Origin: Actinomycetota bacterium
GTDB taxonomy: Bacteria > Actinomycetota > Actinomycetes > Nanopelagicales > Nanopelagicaceae
Assembly: GCA_947496345.1 (NCBI GenBank)
Contig: CANMCL010000021.1
Coordinates: 1 to 11,535 of the forward strand
Length of the DNA stretch: 11,535 nt
Direction of reading: 5' to 3'
Shown: positions 7,161 through 11,535 of the stretch, in pieces
Layout: every line of letters starts with the position of its first letter
Numbering within the stretch: the first letter of the stretch is position 1
Position numbers and translations under genes: made by a program
Notes under the pieces: model-generated
Told to the model about the DNA's origin: nothing
Databases searched by the model: none
The model's input: only the letters and a program-made list of their open reading frames with translations

Positions 7161-8539
7161 TTTCAGCGCAAGATCTAATTGAAAAGATAACAACTGCCGC
7201 AACTTGCGATGACTGCATTGTGGTTGTGCGCGATAAGACGCAAGCAAACTTGCGTTGGGCCGGCAGCACCCTCACAACCAATGGCGTGATCCAAGAGCGC
7301 AGCGTCACTGTAATTGCTTTCGTTTCAGTAAACGGCGCAATGGCATCCGGTGGTGTAACGCGCACAGATGTTTCACTTGCAGATGTTCCCACGCTTCTAG
7401 AAGCAGCCATTGCTGCAGCGAAAGCAGCAGGTCCGGCAGATGATTACGCACCCCTTGCAACTAACGTTTCCATTGGAAACTGGTCAGCAGAGCACGTTCC
7501 TACGGGTCCTGAAGTCTTTGCAAAATTTGCACCAGCCTTGGGCGATATGTTCTCCCGCTCGGTTGCTGACAAGATCGAACTATTTGGATACTCCGAGCAC
7601 ACAAATGAAACAACTTGGGTTGGATCAAAGGGCGGTCTGCGTTTACGTAAGGATTCACCAGTTGGTCGTGTAGAAATGACAGGCAAGTCTCACGAACGCA
7701 CCCGTTCGACTTGGGAAGGTATTGAAACTCGCGACTTTTCCAATGTTTCTGTCGCCGATATCGATGCTCAAATTCGCCAACGATTAATTTGGCAAGGTAC
7801 TAAGGTGGATCTTCCAGCAGGACATTACGACACCATCTTTCCTTCAGGATCAGTAGCAGACTTGTTTACCTACATGATGTGGGTATCAACAGCTCGCGAT
7901 GCGCACGAAGGTCAATCGGTATTTTCCAAGCAGGGCGGCGGCACTCGAATTGGTGAGAAACTCTCAAATGTATCTCTGCAATTCTTTAGCGATCCAGATT
8001 TTAAGCAACTTCCAGCAGCCAACTTTGTGGCAACGCCTGTCAGCTCACCATTCTCATCCGTATTTGATAATGGTCAAAGTATTAAACGCGTTGATTGGCT
8101 TAAAGATGGAGTTCTGCAATCCCTGATTCAAACTCGCGCGTCAGCAAAACTAACTAATTTAGATTTCACCCCGCTGGGCGAAAACCTAGTTATGAGTGTT
8201 GATGGCGCAAGCGGTTCACTAGAAGATCTTGTAAAGAAAGTTGATAACGGTCTTCTTCTTACAACTCTTTGGTATATCCGTATGGTTGATCCGAACTCGT
8301 TACTTCTCACTGGATTAACTCGCGACGGTGTTTATCACGTTAAGGGAGGCGAAGTTGTGGGAGCAACCAATAACTTCCGTTGGAATGACTCCCCTGTGTC
8401 AGCACTTTCTCGCATTGCTCACGCTGGTGCGACCGAATGGACGCAACCACGCGAATGGGCAGGCGATATGTCGAATATGGCGATGCCTGCGCTTGTCATT
8501 AAAGACTTTAATATGTCAACGGTGAGCCCAGGAAGCTAA
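7157..8539 (+). CDS. tldE: TldE/PmbA-like non-metal partner subunit
   Basis: A 460-residue second member of the TldD/PmbA family. Where TldD has HExxxH, this protein reads MMWVSTARDAHEGQS (240-254) with no such motif, as expected for the TldE partner, which lacks the metal site. The C-terminal half shows family patterns: NGQSIKRVDWLKDGVLQSLI, then LTGLTRDGVYHVKGGEVVGA with a following NNFRWNDSP. It should form a heterodimer with TldD in the cytosol and shape the chamber that admits unfolded peptides. The ATG at 7157 overlaps the tldD TGA (ATGA), with GGAGG at 7145-7149 inside the end of tldD. This is a clear case of translational coupling. At 36 nt past the stop it meets the converging DUF418 gene; no convincing terminator lies between. 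Confidence 0.88.
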   Translation: MISAQDLIEKITTAATCDDCIVVVRDKTQANLRWAGSTLTTNGVIQERSVTVIAFVSVNGAMASGGVTRTDVSLADVPTLLEAAIAAAKAAGPADDYAPLATNVSIGNWSAEHVPTGPEVFAKFAPALGDMFSRSVADKIELFGYSEHTNETTWVGSKGGLRLRKDSPVGRVEMTGKSHERTRSTWEGIETRDFSNVSVADIDAQIRQRLIWQGTKVDLPAGHYDTIFPSGSVADLFTYMMWVSTARDAHEGQSVFSKQGGGTRIGEKLSNVSLQFFSDPDFKQLPAANFVATPVSSPFSSVFDNGQSIKRVDWLKDGVLQSLIQTRASAKLTNLDFTPLGENLVMSVDGASGSLEDLVKKVDNGLLLTTLWYIRMVDPNSLLLTGLTRDGVYHVKGGEVVGATNNFRWNDSPVSALSRIAHAGATEWTQPREWAGDMSNMAMPALVIKDFNMSTVSPGS

Positions 8540-8575
8540 GCGTCAAAGCCTTAATCAGTATATTTCCAAGGCCTG

Positions 8576-9724
8576 CTAACGATTTCTAGTCATTGTGTTG
8601 ACCATTTTTTCAAGTGGTCCTTGGCTAAATTTCTGCAACCAAATTTTTGCTAAGAAAATCAGAGCCAACCATATTCCAAAGGCGAAAAGCACAACTTCCC
8701 AAGTTTCTAATTTTTGGAATAGCCCAAGACCCCAAGGACCAAAAACTAAAGATGTAATAACGGATTGAGAGATGTAAACCGTTAGCGACATTTTTCCAGC
8801 CGGAACCATCCAAGTAACATAATTAGGCTTATCTTCAACCACTTTTCTAATAACTGAGATATAGAAGATCGACATAAGTGGAGCGGCAATGAATGAAGTA
8901 AAAAGCGAAATCAAGTAAATCGCCTCAGACGGTTCTGCTGTCTGTTCATTTCGTACAAGGGCAATGGCGGCAACAATCTGAATTGGTGCGCCAAAAAAGA
9001 AACCCTTCTTCATCAAGCTGGAGTTCTTCTTTGCATCCATTGGCGAAGATAAGAAATTGCTCCTTGCCATACGCAGTCCCAACAGAAACGCCGCGAAGGC
9101 TAAACCTCCTTGAAGGAATACACCGGTTGTGATGCCATAAACCCAGATTTCGAGACGTGCAGGGATTGCATCAAGAAATGTTCCATTGACGAGCACTGCG
9201 TCAAGTTTTGACTCCATCGGTGCCTGAACGCTCTCGGTTGGCAAGAACCGCTCAGCGATGTAGACCAATGCGCCAACCAAGATCACTAAAGTTGAAGAAG
9301 TGATGAAAACTACTCGACTCCAGATTTTCAGAGTTCTATCAGCCCGGAAAAAGAATGGGATAAGCAGTAAGCCAAAAATTCCATACAGAAAAATGATGTC
9401 GCCATGCCACAAAAAAGTAAAGTGAAGTGCACCAAGTCCAATCAGCGCAAAACAGCGCTTTACCCATCGGGTTCTATTCGCTCGATCTCCTCTAATTATG
9501 TAATTCGAGCTGTATCCAAATAGAAATGAAAAGAGTAAATAGAACTTTCCGGCGAATATTGAAGCAATGATGAATGTAGCTGTTCCATTCGCTAACCCTT
9601 GGGTTAAATCACCACGTGCCCCCTCACCGCTGTTTAATCCCATAAATTGGATGTTTACGACAAGTATTCCAAGTAGCGCAAAACCTCTCAATACATCGGG
9701 TGCAATATCGCGTTGTATTTTCAT
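8576..9724 (-). CDS. DUF418-domain (YeiB-like) membrane protein
   Basis: A 382-residue polytopic membrane protein. The start VLRGFALLGILVVN (11-24) is the classic N-terminus of DUF418/YeiB proteins, followed by GKFYLLFSFLFG (59-70) and H-x5-HGD (101-109). The end has GPWGLGLF and a terminal GPLEKM like the family's C-terminal GPLEW-type motif. Roughly nine to ten hydrophobic segments are seen. Members are inner-membrane proteins of unestablished function, often discussed as putative transporters and distantly similar to acyltransferase-3 proteins. The ATG at 9724 is preferred: it overlaps the upstream stop as TAATG, and DUF418 proteins start close to this point. The longer reading begins with TTG at 9745 and lacks support. 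Third gene of the operon with the XRE regulator and four-helix protein. Confidence 0.85.
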   Translation of the reverse strand: MKIQRDIAPDVLRGFALLGILVVNIQFMGLNSGEGARGDLTQGLANGTATFIIASIFAGKFYLLFSFLFGYSSNYIIRGDRANRTRWVKRCFALIGLGALHFTFLWHGDIIFLYGIFGLLLIPFFFRADRTLKIWSRVVFITSSTLVILVGALVYIAERFLPTESVQAPMESKLDAVLVNGTFLDAIPARLEIWVYGITTGVFLQGGLAFAAFLLGLRMARSNFLSSPMDAKKNSSLMKKGFFFGAPIQIVAAIALVRNEQTAEPSEAIYLISLFTSFIAAPLMSIFYISVIRKVVEDKPNYVTWMVPAGKMSLTVYISQSVITSLVFGPWGLGLFQKLETWEVVLFAFGIWLALIFLAKIWLQKFSQGPLEKMVNTMTRNR

Positions 9725-10269
9725 TAGATATCTCGCTCGCGCCAAGCCATAACCATTGATGGTAACGCGGCAGTGGCAAAGAGAGCAGCAATAACGAGAT
9801 AGCTTCCATCATTACCTTCAGGCTGAAACATTTGTAGTTCGGGCCCGAAAAACATCAATACCATCAAGCCCAGAAGAACGTAACCGAGAATGAAGTATGC
9901 ATATCTAAATGATGTGTTTCTCACTGCAATCTGTCGCTCGTCTAGCAATTCATCAGGAGCATCTGCAATTGATCTAACAGCAATTCTCAGGAATGAGTAA
10001 CAGACAACCACCGCAAAAATTATAAAAATTGCGGTCACGGAATACACGATGACACCAACCCCGGGGCTTAGATTTAGATTTGTCTTAAGAGTGGGCCAGT
10101 AGCTTCCCATAGATGTAAGAACCATGCCGAGAGCCATAAGGATTACTAAGATACGTCTGTTGCGCTGAGGTCGTAACCACCTAAATTTAGAGTTATCGTT
10201 ATTCAGCAGATCCTTGACGCCTTTTTCAGTAACGCCCTCAAACCAATAAATCTTGTTCTTCTTTGTCAT
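9724..10269 (-). CDS. Four-helix membrane protein of unknown function, XRE-linked
   Basis: I do not recognise a named family with certainty. The 181-residue protein has a charged N-terminal 39 residues (rich in K, N, R). Four hydrophobic segments follow at about 40-57, 70-94, 123-142 and 156-175. The long loop between helices 2 and 3 holds an acidic motif, DAPDELLDERQIAVRN (103-118), predicted to face the cytosol together with both termini. Small membrane proteins with a DELLDERQ-like loop and an XRE partner occur elsewhere, resembling DUF2178-type proteins; this is recollection of style, not a match. The start ATG lies 2 nt after the XRE stop with AAAGG upstream. Its TAA overlaps the DUF418 ATG by one base. 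Tight packing implies joint expression and perhaps a complex with the DUF418 protein. Confidence 0.75.
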   Translation of the reverse strand: MTKKNKIYWFEGVTEKGVKDLLNNDNSKFRWLRPQRNRRILVILMALGMVLTSMGSYWPTLKTNLNLSPGVGVIVYSVTAIFIIFAVVVCYSFLRIAVRSIADAPDELLDERQIAVRNTSFRYAYFILGYVLLGLMVLMFFGPELQMFQPEGNDGSYLVIAALFATAALPSMVMAWRERDI

Positions 10270-10271
10270 CT

Positions 10272-10505
10272 CTACTTACCTTTCTTAAATGGGGTCTGCG
10301 AAAACAAATCTGATACTTCTTGATTGAGAGCCTTTGCAATTCGAAGAGCCAGAACCAAAGATGGGCTGTACTCCTCACGCTCGAGGTAGCCAATCGTTTG
10401 GTAATGGACGCCGACCTTGTCAGCCAATTCCTGACGGGTGAGTCCAAGCGTCGAACGAGCTTCTTCAATACGGTTATATACCGGCTCTTCAGGATTGCGA
10501 CTCAT
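10272..10505 (-). CDS. Small XRE-family transcriptional regulator
   Basis: A 77-residue protein that is almost wholly one Cro/C1-type helix-turn-helix domain. Helix 2 is TRQELADKVG (23-32) and the recognition helix lies in HYQTIGYLERE (34-44), followed by SPSLVLALRIAKAL (47-60). It resembles compact YozG-like regulators with no ligand domain. The ATG at 10505 is chosen because the upstream reading extends only with low-complexity sequence not typical of the family, and because promoter boxes end 6 nt before it. No Shine-Dalgarno is visible, in keeping with a leaderless mRNA. A perfect palindrome at 10510-10525 overlaps its promoter, so autoregulation is likely. It is the first gene of the minus-strand operon; the four-helix protein starts 2 nt after its stop. 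Confidence 0.87.
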   Translation of the reverse strand: MSRNPEEPVYNRIEEARSTLGLTRQELADKVGVHYQTIGYLEREEYSPSLVLALRIAKALNQEVSDLFSQTPFKKGK

Positions 10506-10509
10506 AGAA

Positions 10510-10525
10510 ATAGCATATATGCTAT
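10510..10525. promoter_or_regulatory. Perfect 16-bp palindrome, likely XRE operator
   Basis: atagcatatatgctat is identical to its reverse complement over all 16 bases. It lies 4 nt upstream of the XRE start codon and contains the predicted -10 box. Dimeric Cro/C1-type repressors commonly bind short palindromes at their own promoters, so binding here would block the operon. I saw no second copy near the 10791 gene. Confidence 0.6.
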
Positions 10526-10540
10526 GTAGTATTAATGCAA
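10512..10540 (-). promoter_or_regulatory. Predicted leaderless promoter of the XRE/membrane operon
   Basis: Minus strand: TTGCAT (10540-10535) as -35, a spacer of exactly 17 nt, TATGCT (10517-10512) as -10 of the TAnnnT type, then 6 nt to the ATG at 10505. The short gap and the lack of a ribosome site point to a leaderless transcript. The arrangement is nearly the same as at the SDR gene. Confidence 0.5.
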
Positions 10541-10790
10541 CATACGAAGAACGGGCCGCCCAGTTTCCTGAACGACCCATCCTCTCTTGTATTGCAGATC
10601 TATTTACTGATCGTGGGTGTGCTTCTTATCTTTATCACCTGCCGTGACGCGTTTTAACAAATCCTTGACTCTCGGGCGCTTGAATACTACTGTCCAATTT
10701 AGTTCACTTGTTTATTGCCGACCAATTTGATAACTACAAAGTCAAGCCAGATTAAAAGTAAGATTTTTCAAAGAGAGAAATGAGACAAGG
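10541..10790. other. Non-coding remainder of the divergent intergenic region
   Basis: With the XRE promoter it makes a 285-bp gap between divergent genes, the longest in the window. A reading frame over 10438-10647 on the plus strand looks fortuitous because it crosses the XRE gene and shows no family pattern. The part next to the 10791 gene is A-rich. The heptamer ccaattt occurs at 10694-10700 and 10722-10728, 28 bp apart, of unclear meaning. I see no RNA gene, riboswitch or terminator. Confidence 0.5.
10665..10693 (+). promoter_or_regulatory. Candidate promoter of the SMP-30-like gene
   Basis: TTGACT (10665-10670, 5/6 for -35), a 17-nt spacer, then TACTGT (10688-10693), which fits the loose TAnnnT -10. 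Transcription would begin near 10700, giving a leader of about 90 nt, unlike the leaderless genes elsewhere in the window. The -10 is weak, so another start closer to the gene is possible. Confidence 0.3.
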
Positions 10791-11535
10791 ATGAAGACTT
10801 ACGAGGCAATTCCTATTCCTGGTTCACGGTGTGATTTGGGCGAAGGAACACTTTGGGACGAGAGAAGTCAGCACTTTGTGTGGGTAGATGTATTTGATGG
10901 TTTGGTTAAAACTTATGATCCATCAAGTGGTGATATTAAAGAGCATATCTACAAATCAATGGTGACATATGTTGGTAAACGAGCTTCCGGTGGTTATGTT
11001 TTAGCCCTGGGAGATTCAATTGCTCTCACAGATGGAAATTTAAAAATTGAAAGAGAAATTCCATTGGGACTTGACCTCAAGGTAGTGAGAACAAATGATG
11101 GAAATATTGATCCGTCTGGTTGTCTGTGGGTCGGCGGCGCAGAAAGTATCCCGGGAAGTGCAACTGGTGAACTATTTAAGATCGACGGAAACTTCAATAA
11201 AAGCATTCACCGAAAAAATATTCACATAGCTAATGGAATTGATTGGTCAATTGACAGAAAAATGATGTTTTATATTGATTCTGCGACACGTGAAATTTCT
11301 CGCTATAAATTCGATTCACAAAAAAATGAGATTGTGAGTGAATTGACCCCAATTGATGTTAGCGATGTCACCGGACTTCCAGATGGAATGTGCACTGACA
11401 GTCTAAGTAATATCTGGGTTGCCTTCTACGGATGCGGACAAGTCCGCAACTACTCTCCTGATGGCGAACTTCTCAACATTGTGCAGGCCCCAACAGCCTT
11501 GACTACTTGTGCCTCATTCGGCGGCAAAGATTTAA
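10791..11535 (+). CDS. SMP-30/gluconolactonase/regucalcin-like protein (3' end missing)
   Basis: An open reading frame that runs off the window; 248 codons are present of a family usually near 290. It has the six-bladed beta-propeller pattern of SMP-30/LRE-like proteins, metal-dependent lactonases that open sugar lactones to aldonic acids. All expected site residues are visible: E18 in LGEGTLWD, R100 and N102 in VVRTNDG, E118 in GGAESIPG, N148 in IANGIDWSID, and D198 in GLPDGMCTD. E18, N148 and D198 correspond to the metal ligands, R100, N102 and E118 to the substrate side. The TNDGNIDPSGCLWVGG stretch (101-116) is the family hallmark. No signal peptide, so cytosolic. The ATG at 10791 is directly preceded by AAGG, with GAGA 5 nt upstream. 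Neighbours beyond the edge would show which sugar acid pathway it serves. Confidence 0.85.
   Translation, partial: MKTYEAIPIPGSRCDLGEGTLWDERSQHFVWVDVFDGLVKTYDPSSGDIKEHIYKSMVTYVGKRASGGYVLALGDSIALTDGNLKIEREIPLGLDLKVVRTNDGNIDPSGCLWVGGAESIPGSATGELFKIDGNFNKSIHRKNIHIANGIDWSIDRKMMFYIDSATREISRYKFDSQKNEIVSELTPIDVSDVTGLPDGMCTDSLSNIWVAFYGCGQVRNYSPDGELLNIVQAPTALTTCASFGGKDL

Noticed and set aside
8548..8572. GCCTT and AAGGC inverted arms between the converging tldE and DUF418 genes
   Set aside because: Only 5 bp with a 15-nt loop and no T-run; easily fortuitous.
9725..9745. Upstream TTG extension of the DUF418 protein by seven residues
   Set aside because: It would overlap the previous gene by 22 nt with a rare start; the ATG at 9724 gives a TAATG overlap and the usual family N-terminus.
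10506..10580. 25-residue N-terminal extension of the XRE regulator
   Set aside because: The extension covers the promoter boxes and palindrome and does not resemble the family; the inner ATG at 10505 fits better.
10438..10647. 69-codon plus-strand reading frame opposite the XRE start
   Set aside because: It crosses the well-supported XRE gene on the other strand, has no recognisable pattern, and no ribosome site.
10780..10794. Tiny ATG-AGA-CAA-GGA-TGA frame overlapping the SMP-30-like start
   Set aside because: Four codons only. A coupled leader peptide cannot be distinguished from chance, although its stop does overlap the gene's ATG.

Overview
The window looks like ordinary chromosomal DNA from a small-genome, low-GC actinobacterium. 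By eye the GC is in the mid-40s percent and genes are tightly packed on both strands. The protein families read as actinobacterial: a transaldolase-like protein with a C-terminal extension, a GH13 with an N-terminal HHDGS element, an EntS-like exporter, and a TldD/TldE pair. Several starts have a -10 box only 5-6 nt before the start codon, as in actinobacterial leaderless mRNAs. A freshwater acI/Nanopelagicales-type organism (Planktophila or Nanopelagicus relatives) would fit. That placement is inference from style, not a database match. I see no rRNA, tRNA, CRISPR array, insertion sequence or phage gene.

Layout. (1) 43-2949, plus strand: a divergent transaldolase-family gene and a cytoplasmic GH13 alpha-glucan hydrolase 9 nt apart, a likely carbohydrate operon. 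(2) 2968-4292, minus strand: a 3-hydroxybutyrate-dehydrogenase-like SDR and a DinB-family protein, each with its own candidate promoter. (3) 4367-5584, plus strand: an EntS-type MFS exporter divergent from the DinB gene; a 7-bp inverted repeat lies between them. (4) 5658-8539, plus strand: a translationally coupled tldD-tldE pair (ATGA overlap) behind a promoter with an 8-bp-arm inverted repeat near the predicted transcription start. (5) 10505-8576, minus strand: a tight three-gene operon, small XRE regulator, four-helix membrane protein, DUF418 membrane protein, with a perfect 16-bp palindrome over the regulator's predicted -10 box. (6) 10506-10790: the longest non-coding gap, holding divergent promoters. 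(7) 10791-end, plus strand: an SMP-30/gluconolactonase/regucalcin-like gene cut by the window edge.

How the genes fit together: the transaldolase, GH13 and SMP-30 genes point to use of glucans and sugar lactones through central carbon metabolism. TldD/TldE forms a heterodimeric metalloprotease that acts on unfolded or modified peptides. The XRE/membrane/DUF418 cassette looks like a self-regulated membrane module of unknown function and is the least explained part of the window. I found no clear previously undescribed system. The best leads are that cassette with its palindromic promoter, and the SDR, which keeps its substrate-binding residues but has lost the usual active-site Asn.
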